Under the pieces are notes generated by a model. It had not been told where the DNA came from. It made no database searches and saw only the letters and a list, made by a program, of their open reading frames with translations. The translations under genes were made by a program, and so were the position numbers. 47,534 nt of DNA. Origin: Plantactinospora alkalitolerans (GTDB lineage Bacteria; Actinomycetota; Actinomycetes; Mycobacteriales; Micromonosporaceae). The first letter of the stretch is position 1, and each line of letters starts with the position of its first letter. The stretch lies in the NCBI RefSeq assembly GCF_015690345.1, contig NZ_JADPUN010000258.1, positions 1-47,534 on the forward strand, read 5' to 3'. Below, one piece after another: positions 26,003 through 34,340 of the stretch.

Positions 26003-27253
26003 TCAGTTCGGGTTGCTGCCGTGGGTCAGGGTCTCCCAGGCCACGAAGAGGTGGTTCGTGCCCGCCGGTCGCTGCCGTTCGGTGAGTTGCCCAGTCCTGG
26101 TCATCGCGATGCCCCGTCGGTTGTTCAGCGCGTTGAAGGCGACCTCTGTGACCGGGCCGAGCCCCAGGGTCAGGCTGCCTCCGCAGAGCGAGGGCGGCAC
26201 GGCGTCACCCAGTTCGTACTTCGCGTGGAAGCCCAACGCGTGACGCAGCCGGTCCTGGATCTCCGGATAGATGTCCTGGCCCTGGTGCCGGAGCGTCTCC
26301 GCGACGTGGGAGATCGCCGATATGCCGTACCCGGTGTGGGTGAAGTCGCGGCAGGTCTCCTGGGAGAGTCCGTCGGAGAACTGCTGCTGCCCGTGCCAGT
26401 ACGACACCACCTCCGTCCGGGTGTCGATGCTGCTGCCGACCGGGCCGCGCGGGTAGGCGCCGTCGGTGGTCAGGTAGAGGAAGGCCGGCAGCCGGTCGCG
26501 GAACTTGGCCACCGCCCGGTCGTAACTGGCCCGGTCCTCGAGGAACACCGAGATCCCGAGCGCGGCCTCCATCATGCTCAGTTCCCAGTTGCCGTTACTG
26601 GTCGCGTTGCCGTTGATGATCTCGGGCAGGTAGACGTCGCGCAGCATGGTGCCGAACCGGTTCACGCCGGTCGAGGACCAACCGCCGTACGTGTAGCGGA
26701 TGATCTCCGCCGCCCGGGGCCAGCTCGACGCCGCCCAGGCGGTCTGCAACGGTGCGTTGCTGTTGGTGTGGTCCCGGATCGTCGCCGACCAGGCGTCCAT
26801 GATCTGGATCGCCTTCTCCGCGTACCGGCTGTCTCCGCCCACGTACCAGGCCAGCGCGAGGGTGTACGCGGCCAGCGCGTCCTGCCGTTCGTCCGTACAT
26901 CCGTTGTTGGGGTTGGAGTACGAGCCGCACTCCACAATGGCGCGTGGTTTCGGCGTACGGGACAGCGAGGCGAAGGCGCTCGCCATCATCTGGTCGTAGG
27001 CGCCCTTCCAGGGTTGCGCTCCGGCGCTCACCCGGGACCGGACGAAGTCGAGCTGTGGACGGCTGACCAGTACGCCAGGGTGGGTGAACGCGGCGGGTGC
27101 GGCGATCCGCCGCTCCGCCACCTGCGACACGGGTGCGGCGGCGGCCGCCGAAGCCGGGCCGGCACCGGAGTGCGGGACGACCACGGTGGTCAGCAACAGC
27201 ACGCCGACGGCGACCGCCCGGGGCATCGGGACATGGAGACGTGACCTGGACAC
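26003..27253 (-). CDS. Secreted alginate lyase family protein
   Basis: A 416-aa extracellular protein with an alginate-lyase-like (alpha/alpha toroid) domain, expected to cleave uronate polysaccharides by beta-elimination. A signal peptide covers about residues 1-40 (MPRAVAVGVLLLTTVVV ... PASAAAAA). The mature part has PGVLVSRPQLDFVRSRV, NGNWELSMMEAALGISVFL (toroid helices containing the conserved N-W-E) and TGYGISAISHVAETL. GTG at 27253 has a very strong GGAGGAG, which decides this start over the longer open frame. A palindrome TTAGGAAGCTTTCCTAA lies about 45 bp upstream. It sits between comEA and degV, an accessory insertion into the backbone. The true substrate (alginate, glucuronan or other) is open. 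Confidence 0.88.
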   Translation of the reverse strand: MSRSRLHVPMPRAVAVGVLLLTTVVVPHSGAGPASAAAAAPVSQVAERRIAAPAAFTHPGVLVSRPQLDFVRSRVSAGAQPWKGAYDQMMASAFASLSRTPKPRAIVECGSYSNPNNGCTDERQDALAAYTLALAWYVGGDSRYAEKAIQIMDAWSATIRDHTNSNAPLQTAWAASSWPRAAEIIRYTYGGWSSTGVNRFGTMLRDVYLPEIINGNATSNGNWELSMMEAALGISVFLEDRASYDRAVAKFRDRLPAFLYLTTDGAYPRGPVGSSIDTRTEVVSYWHGQQQFSDGLSQETCRDFTHTGYGISAISHVAETLRHQGQDIYPEIQDRLRHALGFHAKYELGDAVPPSLCGGSLTLGLGPVTEVAFNALNNRRGIAMTRTGQLTERQRPAGTNHLFVAWETLTHGSNPN

Positions 27254-27296
27254 GGCGCTCCTCCTGCTAGGACACACGAGGCTTCGGAAAGAACCC

Positions 27297-27313
27297 TTAG
27301 GAAGCTTTCCTAA
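27297..27313. promoter_or_regulatory. Palindromic operator candidate upstream of alginate-lyase-like gene
   Basis: TTAGGAA-GCT-TTCCTAA: perfect 7-bp arms. It lies 44-60 bp upstream of the GTG at 27253. Similar TAGGAA/TTCCTA dyads before secreted polysaccharide-degrading genes in actinobacteria are familiar to me but not verified here. Confidence 0.6.
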
Positions 27314-27356
27314 CCAATAGGACCATCCAGATCGACTCCAGTCAACGCCTTGAGGT

Positions 27357-27400
27357 GTTAAGAAGGGGCCCTTCCTATACAAAAAGCGATAAGAGGGGGC
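27357..27400. repeat. Two copies of an AAGGGGCCCTTCCT element
   Basis: Copies TTAAGAAGGGGCCCTTCCTA and AAGAGGGGGCCCTTCCTT are separated by about 10 AT-rich bp (ACAAAAAGCG region). Each is itself nearly palindromic around GGGCCC. They lie past the degV stop (27407), between degV and the alginate-lyase-like gene, and could act as a terminator or repeat element. Confidence 0.7.
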
Positions 27401-27406
27401 CCTTCC

Positions 27407-28252
27407 TTACACCCGGTGCACGACGACGCAGGCCAGGCCGGGGCCGGCGTGTGCGGCGATCACCGCACCGGCCTCGGTGACGTACGTGGCTCGCAGCCGG
27501 GCGCCGAGCCGCGAGCGCAGCGCCTCGGCGAGACCGGCCGCCCGCTGGGGTACGGCGAGATGGTGCAGGGCGATGTCGACCTCGTCCTGCCCGGCCGCCT
27601 CCACGGCGAGGTCGACCAGCCGGGCGAGCCCCCGGCCGGAGGTACGGACCCGGTCCCGCAGGACGATGGCGCCGTCCACGACGTGCAGGATCGGCTTCAC
27701 CGACAGGGCCGTGCCGAGCAGCGCCTCAGCGGCGTTGACCCGGCCGCCCCGACGCAGGAACTCCAGGGTGTCGACGTAGAAGAAGGTGCTGGTCCGCTCG
27801 ATGGCGTCGATCGCCGCTCGGCGTACCTCGGGCAGCCCGGCTCCCAGCGCGGCGGACGCGGTGGCGGCCAGCGCCGGAAAGCCGAGTCCCATTCCGGTCG
27901 ACCGGGCGTCGACGACGCTGACCCGTTCGCCCAGTTCGGCCGCTGCGAGCCGGGCCGCTTCGACGGTGCCGGACAGTTCCGCCGACAGGTGTACCGAGAG
28001 CACTCCGGTCGCACCGCCCGCCAGCAACTGCCGGTACGTGCGGGCGAACTGTTCCGGTGCCGGCCGCGAGGTGCTCACCGACACCCGCCGACCACCCAGC
28101 GCCCGGGCGGCGTCCTCGGGGAAGACGTCGACGCCCTCCTGGCCCTCTACTCCGTCGAGGACGACGGCGAGCGGTACCACGGTGAGCCGGTTCCGCTCGA
28201 CCAGGTCGGCCGGCAGGTAGGCGGTGGAGTCGGTGACGACCGCGACGGGCAT
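27407..28252 (-). CDS. DegV family fatty-acid-binding protein
   Basis: A 281-aa DegV protein; family members bind long-chain fatty acids and, in firmicutes, serve fatty-acid kinase. The N-terminus VAVVTDSTAYLP is the family start, STSRPAPEQF and LSVHLSAELSGTVEAARLAA contain the ligand-binding Ser/Thr positions, and FYVDTLEFLRRGGRVN is the most conserved internal motif. ATG at 28252 begins the domain and has TACCGT 6 nt upstream, so the long upstream frame is not used. In actinobacteria DegV commonly follows the gpgP-rsfS-nadD group, as here. No fatty-acid kinase gene is nearby. Confidence 0.93.
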   Translation of the reverse strand: MPVAVVTDSTAYLPADLVERNRLTVVPLAVVLDGVEGQEGVDVFPEDAARALGGRRVSVSTSRPAPEQFARTYRQLLAGGATGVLSVHLSAELSGTVEAARLAAAELGERVSVVDARSTGMGLGFPALAATASAALGAGLPEVRRAAIDAIERTSTFFYVDTLEFLRRGGRVNAAEALLGTALSVKPILHVVDGAIVLRDRVRTSGRGLARLVDLAVEAAGQDEVDIALHHLAVPQRAAGLAEALRSRLGARLRATYVTEAGAVIAAHAGPGLACVVVHRV

Positions 28253-28258
28253 GCCGGC

Positions 28259-28264
28259 ACGGTA
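28259..28264 (-). promoter_or_regulatory. Candidate -10 element of leaderless degV
   Basis: TACCGT on the minus strand, 6 nt before the ATG at 28252. Confidence 0.45.
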
Positions 28265-28293
28265 GCCGATCGCGCGGGCGGAGGGAGAGCGCG

Positions 28294-28947
28294 TCAGATG
28301 GCGGCGGGTGGCGGGTGGTCGAGACCGGCACCCGGGCCGCCGTGGGCGATCAGCCCGACGTTGTGTCCACGCAACTGCCAACCACGTACGTCGTCGTGCC
28401 GCAGTTCGGTCCAGTGGCAGTTGTTGAGGGACCCGACGGAGCGCAGCACGGTCGAGTCCCAGCCGAGCAGATAGCCGCAGCCCTGCCGCGCACCGCCGCC
28501 GTGGGTCGCCACCACGATCGTGCCGCCCGGTACGGCGTCGGCGGCGTCCTGGAGTGCCGTGCCGACCCGCTTGCCGAGTTCGTCGAGGCTCTCCACCTCG
28601 CAGCCGGGATCCTGCTCACCGGCCCGCCAGCGGGCGTGCTCGGCGGGGAACCGCTGCGCCACCTCGGTCATGGTGAGTCCCTGCCACTGCCCGTAGTAGC
28701 GCTCCCGCAGCCGGGGGTCCGTCCGGACCGGCAGCCCGGTCAGCGCGACCAGGGCCGCGGCGGTGTCGGCGGCCCGGCGCAGGTCACTGGCGACGATCAC
28801 CGTGGGTCGCAGCGCGGCGAGCAACGGCGCGGCGCTCGCGGCCTGTTCCCGGCCGAGGTCGTTCAGCGATATGTCGAGCTGTCCCTGCACCCGGTTGGCG
28901 GCGTTCCAGTCGGTGTTGCCGTGCCGCCAGACGATCAGCCGGGTCAT
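28294..28947 (-). CDS. Histidine phosphatase, glucosyl-3-phosphoglycerate phosphatase-like
   Basis: A 217-aa phosphoglycerate-mutase-superfamily phosphatase. LIVWRHGNTDWN holds the phospho-accepting His and the second catalytic Arg region; LRERYYGQWQGLT and VATHGGGAR supply the acid/base and second His. The position immediately after rsfS and nadD matches M. tuberculosis Rv2419c (gpgP), which makes glucosylglycerate for methylglucose-lipopolysaccharide synthesis; this orthology is inferred from synteny. Its ATG overlaps the rsfS stop (ATGA), so the two are co-translated. Confidence 0.9.
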   Translation of the reverse strand: MTRLIVWRHGNTDWNAANRVQGQLDISLNDLGREQAASAAPLLAALRPTVIVASDLRRAADTAAALVALTGLPVRTDPRLRERYYGQWQGLTMTEVAQRFPAEHARWRAGEQDPGCEVESLDELGKRVGTALQDAADAVPGGTIVVATHGGGARQGCGYLLGWDSTVLRSVGSLNNCHWTELRHDDVRGWQLRGHNVGLIAHGGPGAGLDHPPPAAI

Positions 28948-29345
28948 TCGGCGATGCCCGCCTCGGCTTCCACCAGGTCCCGGTCCACGAACGGGATCGT
29001 CGGGCAGTCCTTCCACAACCGGTCGAGCGAGTAGAACTCGCGCTCCTCGGTGTGTTGGACGTGGACCACCACGTCGACGTAGTCGAGCAGCACCCAACGG
29101 CCCGCCCGTTCGCCCTCGCGGCGGACCGGCTTCGCCTTCTCCGGCAGGCCGAGCAGGGCTTCCTCGATCGCGTCCACGATCGCGGTCACCTGGCGCTCGT
29201 TCGGCGCGGAGGCGAGCAGGAACACGTCGGTGATCGCGAGCTGCTCCCCCACGTCGATGATGACGATGTCCTGCGCCTTCTTGTCGGCGGCGGCCTGCGC
29301 GGCGACCGTTGCCAGCTCGCGGGCGCGTTCGGAAACTGTCACCAT
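28944..29345 (-). CDS. rsfS: Ribosome silencing factor RsfS
   Basis: A 133-aa protein of the RsfS/Iojap family. It binds L14 on the 50S subunit and prevents joining with 30S when nutrients are scarce. KAQDIVIIDVGEQLAITDVFLLASA is the conserved first half; RWVLLDYVDVVVHVQ and REFYSLDRLWKD are the conserved second half. Upstream GAAGGAGA sits only 2 nt before the ATG at 29345, so the next codon, GTG at 29342, with better spacing may be the actual start. The gpgP-like gene overlaps its stop. Confidence 0.95.
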   Translation of the reverse strand: MVTVSERARELATVAAQAAADKKAQDIVIIDVGEQLAITDVFLLASAPNERQVTAIVDAIEEALLGLPEKAKPVRREGERAGRWVLLDYVDVVVHVQHTEEREFYSLDRLWKDCPTIPFVDRDLVEAEAGIAE

Positions 29346-29441
29346 TCTCCTTCGATCAACCGTCAGACTCTCCTAGCCTCTCACACGGCGGCACGGTACG
29401 GCCCGGCGGTTAACGAACAGCGAGCATCAAACCGGGCGAAA

Positions 29442-30038
29442 TCACCCCTGGTACAGCCGACGTTTGGCGATGTACTGCACCACACCGTCCGGCACCAGGT
29501 ACCAGACCGGCTCCCCGGCGGCCACCCGGTTGCGGCAGTTGGTCGACGAGATGGCCATCGCCGGCACCTCCACCAGGCTCACCGTGTCGGCCGGCAGGTG
29601 CGCGGCGGAGAGTTCGAAACCGGGCCGGGTCACCCCGATGAAGTGGGCCAATTCGAACATCTGGTCGAGATCCTTCCAAGAGAGGATCTTCTCCAGTGCG
29701 TCGGCGCCGGTGATGAAGAACAGTTGGACCTTCGGGCCGTACTCGGCGTGCAGGTCCCGGAGGGTGTCGACGGTGTAGGTCGGGCCACCCCGGTCGATGT
29801 CGGCCCGACTGACCTGGAACCGTGGGTTCGAGGCGGTGGCGATGACGGTCATCAGGTAGCGGTCCTCGGCCGAGCTGACCGGTTCGTCCGCCTTCTGCCA
29901 CGGCTGTCCGGTGGGCACGAAGACCACCTCGTCCAGCGCGAACCGGTCGGCCACCTCGCTCGCGGCGACAAGGTGCCCGTGGTGGATCGGATCGAAGGTT
30001 CCCCCCATGATCCCGATCCGCCGGATGTCGTCCTCCAC
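29442..30038 (-). CDS. nadD: Nicotinate-nucleotide adenylyltransferase
   Basis: A 198-aa enzyme that adenylates nicotinate mononucleotide in NAD synthesis. [18 protein letters not shown] contains the nucleotidyltransferase H-x-G-H motif, [10 protein letters not shown] the NaMN-binding loop, and [10 protein letters not shown] the second ATP-binding motif (I-S-S/T-x-x-x-R). Length is normal. GTG start at 30038 with TACGAT 6 nt upstream; an AGGC-only spacer gives no Shine-Dalgarno. It is the first gene of the nadD-rsfS-gpgP group, with 96 bp to rsfS. Confidence 0.96.
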   Translation of the reverse strand: MEDDIRRIGIMGGTFDPIHHGHLVAASEVADRFALDEVVFVPTGQPWQKADEPVSSAEDRYLMTVIATASNPRFQVSRADIDRGGPTYTVDTLRDLHAEYGPKVQLFFITGADALEKILSWKDLDQMFELAHFIGVTRPGFELSAAHLPADTVSLVEVPAMAISSTNCRNRVAAGEPVWYLVPDGVVQYIAKRRLYQG

Positions 30039-30044
30039 GCCTTG

Positions 30045-30050
30045 ATCGTA
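30045..30050 (-). promoter_or_regulatory. Candidate -10 element of leaderless nadD
   Basis: TACGAT on the minus strand, 6 nt before the GTG at 30038. Confidence 0.45.
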
Positions 30051-30135
30051 GGCTGGTCACGCCCCTCGATCTCCCGGACATGAGCCAGATCGCATTTCCC
30101 GGCGGGCGGAGGCACCCCGGGCCGAACCGGCCGGA

Positions 30136-32748
30136 TTACCGGGCGACGGCCCGGGAGAGGGTCCGGGAGAGCAGGGCCCGGCGTAGATCGTCGTCCGCGT
30201 CGGTGACCACCCGGCGCAGACCGGCCGGCAGGTCGTCCCGGGCCAGCAACGCGGCGGCCAGTTCCCGGGTCCGCCCGGCCACGGCGTACCGGGGATAGGC
30301 CAGCCCGGCCACCTGGTCGGCCACCCAGGGGGTACGTCGACGCGCCGCCTCCGGCATCTCGGCGAAGTAGCGCTCCACATAGGAGGCGGTCAGCTCGGTC
30401 TGCTCTGGTTGCCAGAACCCGGTCGCATTGGCCTCCAGCAGTCGATTGGACAGCGTCGTGTCGCCCGTGACGACCTGCCAGACCCGGCCCTTGGCGTCCG
30501 GGTCGGGCAGCGCGGCCCGGCAGGTCGCCGCCCGCTCCGCCCCGGTGGCGCTCGGGTCGGCGGCCTGCTCGGCGGCGATCTCGGGTTCGCCGACGGCACC
30601 GAGTACGGCCAGCCGGCGCAGCACCGCCCAGCGCAGCTCGGCGTCGACCACGAGCCCGTCCGGAACGTGTTCGCCGGCCAGCCATCCCGCCAGCAGGGCG
30701 GTGTCGACCGTGGCCCCGATCAGGCCCCGCACGGCGGCGAGCTGGCGCGAACTGCCGGGCGGCGCCGCCGCCAGCAACCGGTCACAGGCGCCCGCCAACT
30801 GCTCCTGCGCGGCCGCCCGGACGTCCGGATCGAGGTACCGGTCGAGCAGCGGACGGGTCCGGTTCAACACGTCCCGCACGACGATCAGTTCCGGCTCGGC
30901 CGGCAGGGCCGCCACGATCAGCGCCACCAGGTCCGAGACCGGGCGCTCTCCGTCGGTCACCGCGTCCAGCGTCTCGCTCCAGAGCAGCGCCCGGGCCAGC
31001 GGATCGGACAGGCCGGGCAGGGCCAGCGGTACGGCCGCGGCCGATCCGTCGTCCAGCCGTACCTTGGCGAAGGTCAGGTCCCCGTCGTTCGGCAGCAGCA
31101 GTCGGGCCGCCGGCTGGCCGGTCAACTGGTCGAGCACGGTCCGCCCGCCGTCGACGAGCGGGTCGAGGTCCACCTCTATCCGACGCCGCAACCGGATCCC
31201 CGACCCGGTACCGGCAGAACCGTCGCCGTTGCCGGCACCGTTGCCGGCACCGGCGGTGTCACCAGTGCCGGCGGTGTCGGCGAGGTCGGCGAGGTCGTAG
31301 AGGCCGACGGCGATCCGGTGCGGGCGCAGCAGCGGATATCCCGACGGCGCGGTCTGCACGACGGCGACCTCGGCGTAGTGCCCGTCGTCGCGCAGCCGTA
31401 CCTCGGCACGCAGGGTGTTCAGCTGTGGCTGCCGCAGCCAGACCTCGGCCCAGCCGGTCAGGTCCCGGCCGCTGCTCGCCGAGAGCGCCGCCAGCAGGTC
31501 GGCCAGGGTGGCGTTGCCGAACCGGTGGGTGGCGAAGAAGCCACGCAACCCGGCCAGGAACGCCTCGTCGCCGAGCCACGCCACGAGCTGGCGGAGCACC
31601 GAGGCACCCTTGGCGTACGAGATCCCGTCGAGGTTGGGCAACGCCTCGGCGACGTCGGAGACCTCGGACGGCGCCACCGGATGGGTCGACGGACGCTGGT
31701 CGGCGGCGTACCCCCAGGCCTTGCGGCGGAGCGCGAACGTCGTCCACGCCGAGCCGAACCTGGTCGCCTCGGCCGTCACCCGGGTCCCGAAGTACTCGGC
31801 GAACGACTCGTTCAGCCACAGGTCGTCCCACCAGCGCAGGGTGACCAGGTCGCCGAACCACATGTGCGCCATCTCGTGCGCGATGGTGTTCGCCCGCTGT
31901 TCCCGTTCGGCGTCGGTGACCACGGACCGGTGCAGGTAGTCGTCCCGGAACGTGACCAGACCGGGGTTCTCCATCGCGCCCATGTTGAACTCCGGCACGA
32001 ACGCCTGGTCGTACTTGCCGAACGGGTAGCGCACCTCGAACAGCTCGTGCAGCCGGTCGAGGCACTGCCGGGTGACCGTGAAGATCTCGTCCGCGTCCCG
32101 GTCCAGGTACCCGGCGAGGGAGCGGCGGCAGTAGACAGCGAGCGGAATGCCGTCGTGCTCGCCGCGCAGCACGTGGTACGGCCCGGCGATCAGCGACACG
32201 ACGTAGGTGGCCAGCGGCGGGGTCGCGGCGAACTCCCACCTCCCCGGCGCCGGGGAGGCGGCGAGTTCGCCGTTGCCGGCCACCGTCCAGTCCGTCGGCG
32301 CGACGACCGAGAGGGTCACCGGCGCCTTCAGGTCGGGCTGGTCGAAGCAGGCGAAGATCCGCTGGGCGTTGTCGATGGCCGACATCGCGTACAGGTAGGT
32401 GCTTCCGTCGGCCGGGTCGACGAACCGGTGCAGCCCCTCCCCGGCGTTCGAGTACGCCATCTCCGCCTCGACGACCAGCGTGTTGTCGGCGAGCAGCCCG
32501 GTCAGGGCGAACTGGTTGTCGTCCAGCGCGGCCGGATCCAGTTCGGTGCCGTTGAGCCGTACGCCGAGGAGTCTGGCCGGTCTGACCTCGACGAACGTGG
32601 CGGCGTCCGGGGTGGCGGACCGGAACCGGATGCTGGTGACGGACCGGAACCCGGCCTCACCGCCGGTCAGATCCAACTCGATGTCGTACGACTCGACGGT
32701 GAGCAGTGCGGCGCGTTCCGTCGCAGCTACCCGGCTCAGGCTCGGCAT
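30136..32748 (-). CDS. pepN: Aminopeptidase N (M1 family)
   Basis: An 870-aa zinc metallopeptidase that removes N-terminal residues from peptides in the cytoplasm. The N-terminal saddle domain is followed by GAMENPG (substrate N-terminus recognition), HEMAHMWFGD (zinc ligands and catalytic Glu) with the third ligand Glu in LNESFAEYFG, and a long ERAP1-like helical C-terminal domain. ATG at 32748 is chosen because AGGA lies 7 nt upstream; GTG at 32763 and ATG at 32754 are alternatives. Around residues 485-515 (about 31195-31290) a Gly/Asn/Asp/Thr-rich low-complexity insert (GTGDTAGAGNGAGNGDG) interrupts the junction between catalytic and C-terminal domains. Confidence 0.95.
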   Translation of the reverse strand: MPSLSRVAATERAALLTVESYDIELDLTGGEAGFRSVTSIRFRSATPDAATFVEVRPARLLGVRLNGTELDPAALDDNQFALTGLLADNTLVVEAEMAYSNAGEGLHRFVDPADGSTYLYAMSAIDNAQRIFACFDQPDLKAPVTLSVVAPTDWTVAGNGELAASPAPGRWEFAATPPLATYVVSLIAGPYHVLRGEHDGIPLAVYCRRSLAGYLDRDADEIFTVTRQCLDRLHELFEVRYPFGKYDQAFVPEFNMGAMENPGLVTFRDDYLHRSVVTDAEREQRANTIAHEMAHMWFGDLVTLRWWDDLWLNESFAEYFGTRVTAEATRFGSAWTTFALRRKAWGYAADQRPSTHPVAPSEVSDVAEALPNLDGISYAKGASVLRQLVAWLGDEAFLAGLRGFFATHRFGNATLADLLAALSASSGRDLTGWAEVWLRQPQLNTLRAEVRLRDDGHYAEVAVVQTAPSGYPLLRPHRIAVGLYDLADLADTAGTGDTAGAGNGAGNGDGSAGTGSGIRLRRRIEVDLDPLVDGGRTVLDQLTGQPAARLLLPNDGDLTFAKVRLDDGSAAAVPLALPGLSDPLARALLWSETLDAVTDGERPVSDLVALIVAALPAEPELIVVRDVLNRTRPLLDRYLDPDVRAAAQEQLAGACDRLLAAAPPGSSRQLAAVRGLIGATVDTALLAGWLAGEHVPDGLVVDAELRWAVLRRLAVLGAVGEPEIAAEQAADPSATGAERAATCRAALPDPDAKGRVWQVVTGDTTLSNRLLEANATGFWQPEQTELTASYVERYFAEMPEAARRRTPWVADQVAGLAYPRYAVAGRTRELAAALLARDDLPAGLRRVVTDADDDLRRALLSRTLSRAVAR

Positions 32749-32819
32749 CCGCATATCCTGCACGATGGGTCCGCGGACGGCTGGAGTCCGGGCCGAACCT
32801 GTGTATGGAGGAACCGAAG

Positions 32820-33038
32820 ATGGCGCAGCACCCCAAGGGCGATTTCGACCTTTCGCGCGCCGTGTGGCAACGCGCCGAGGGCGACGATTCGGAGGGCGCG
32901 GTGGAGATCGCGTTCGTCGACGACCTGATCGGCATGCGCAACTCCGCCGAGCCGGACGGGCCGGTGCTGGTCTTCACCCAGGCCGAGTGGGACGCGTTCG
33001 TGGCCGGTGCCCAGGACGGCGAGTTCGACCTCGACTGA
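32820..33038 (+). CDS. DUF397 domain protein, orphan
   Basis: A 72-aa protein of the DUF397 family, which is almost confined to actinobacteria. FDLSRAVWQRAEGDDSEGAVEIAF opens it; FVDDLIGMRNSAEPDGPVLVFTQAEWDAFVAGA is the family core, ending FDLD. Most DUF397 genes lie beside an XRE-type regulator (WhiJ-like pairs); none is adjacent here. A strong GGAGGA 7 nt upstream fixes the ATG at 32820. It is divergent from pepN with 71 bp between the starts and converges on the deacetylase gene. Acidic residues dominate. Confidence 0.85.
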   Translation: MAQHPKGDFDLSRAVWQRAEGDDSEGAVEIAFVDDLIGMRNSAEPDGPVLVFTQAEWDAFVAGAQDGEFDLD

Positions 33039-33086
33039 ACGACCCGCCCCGGGCCACCGGCGGCGGGTGGGCGGTTGACCGGTCGC

Positions 33087-34010
33087 TCAGCGGACGTAGT
33101 CCCCGAGCAGGGCCGGCGTCAGCCCTGCGGCGTGGATGGCGGTCAACGCGGCGATGAAGTCGTCGACGAACCGCTCCCGGAAGTGCATCAGGATGATGTC
33201 CCCGGCGCGCACTCGACGGCCCTCCTGGTAGCGGACCTTCCCCTTGTCCACGGTCTCCTTCCAGAAGAACGCCGCCTTCATGCCGCAGTCCCGGGTCGCC
33301 CGCAGCGTGGTGGCGTCCTTGTTGCCACCCGGCGGCCGGAACAGCACGGGGCGGCGGCCGTACCACTGCGCGAGCTGGTCGGCCGACCCGCAGATCTCTC
33401 GTCGCTGCGTCGCGTACGACTTGCCCCGCAACCCCTGGTGGGTGATGGTGTGCGCCTCGATGACGACGTTGGCCGGAAACCGCCGGAAGTAGTCGGGGTC
33501 GTCCTTGATGGCGTTGACGGTGAGGAAGAGCGTCACCGGCACGTGCGCGTCGAGGAGCAGTTGCCGGAACTCGGGGTTCTTGATCCAGCCGTCGTCGATG
33601 GTCAGGAACGCCACCGGCTGGGTGGTGGGGATGCGGCTGTACCAGCCCGCCTCCGCTCCGGCCGGCACGGTCACCGGCTTCGGGATCGGAGCGTCCGCGA
33701 AGCGCGGCACTCTGGCCGCGTACGGGCCGGTCGGGCCGGTCGGGGTGGGCGCGCCCGGGGTGGTCACGTCCGGGATGGGCATATCCGGGTTGCGCACGCC
33801 CGGGGTGGCGGCCGCGACGCCACCGGACGGGTGGGCCGGTTCGCCGCCCCGGCAGCCGCTCAGGCCGGCGAGGAGCGCCACCAGTACGGTGCCGACGATC
33901 AGCGGCACGCCCGCACGTAGCCGCCGGTCAGCGTGCCGGTCCGGGCCACCGTTTCCGCTGCTCGGATGCCCCGCCACCATCCCGAGGAAGCGAATTTCGT
34001 TCACACTCAC
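33087..34010 (-). CDS. Polysaccharide deacetylase (NodB/CE4) lipoprotein
   Basis: A 307-aa protein. Residues 34-51 form a signal-peptide core (VPLIVGTVLVALLAG) followed by the lipobox LSGC (Cys about 52), so it is likely lipid-anchored outside. A Pro/Thr/Gly-rich linker follows. The NodB domain has FLTIDDGW (catalytic Asp-Asp), HTITHQG (metal His residues), RPPGG, and ILMHF at the C-terminal side. It deacetylates N-acetylglucosamine in a polymer such as peptidoglycan or chitin; the substrate is not known. GTG at 34010 has TAGGGT 6 nt upstream; a later ATG at 33980 is possible. Confidence 0.88.
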   Translation of the reverse strand: MSVNEIRFLGMVAGHPSSGNGGPDRHADRRLRAGVPLIVGTVLVALLAGLSGCRGGEPAHPSGGVAAATPGVRNPDMPIPDVTTPGAPTPTGPTGPYAARVPRFADAPIPKPVTVPAGAEAGWYSRIPTTQPVAFLTIDDGWIKNPEFRQLLLDAHVPVTLFLTVNAIKDDPDYFRRFPANVVIEAHTITHQGLRGKSYATQRREICGSADQLAQWYGRRPVLFRPPGGNKDATTLRATRDCGMKAAFFWKETVDKGKVRYQEGRRVRAGDIILMHFRERFVDDFIAALTAIHAAGLTPALLGDYVR

Positions 34011-34016
34011 CCGCCG

Positions 34017-34022
34017 ACCCTA
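34017..34022 (-). promoter_or_regulatory. Candidate -10 element of leaderless deacetylase gene
   Basis: TAGGGT on the minus strand, 6 nt before the GTG at 34010. Confidence 0.4.
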
Positions 34023-34340
34023 GGCCGGTGGATCGCCCGCACCAAGCGAGGGCCGTCATCACGAGGTAGACGAAACCCCTGGTAGACCGGGGGGTCACCC
34101 GGTGTAGCGCCGACCTGGCGACGAGCGCTGCCGAACGCGCCGGGCAGCCGCCGGTCCCGGCGGGCTTATCCGATTGCCGCCCGTGCGGCCGGACATCTAC
34201 CCTGATCTTGACCTCGCGGCTGCTGAACCGTCGAGCACCACAACCGGATATCGCGGGACCCGTCCCGCCACCGCCCGCACGCGCCGACGCGCGTGTCGAT
34301 GACGCGTCTCCCCTCGCAGCAGCTCCGAAAGGCCCCAGCC

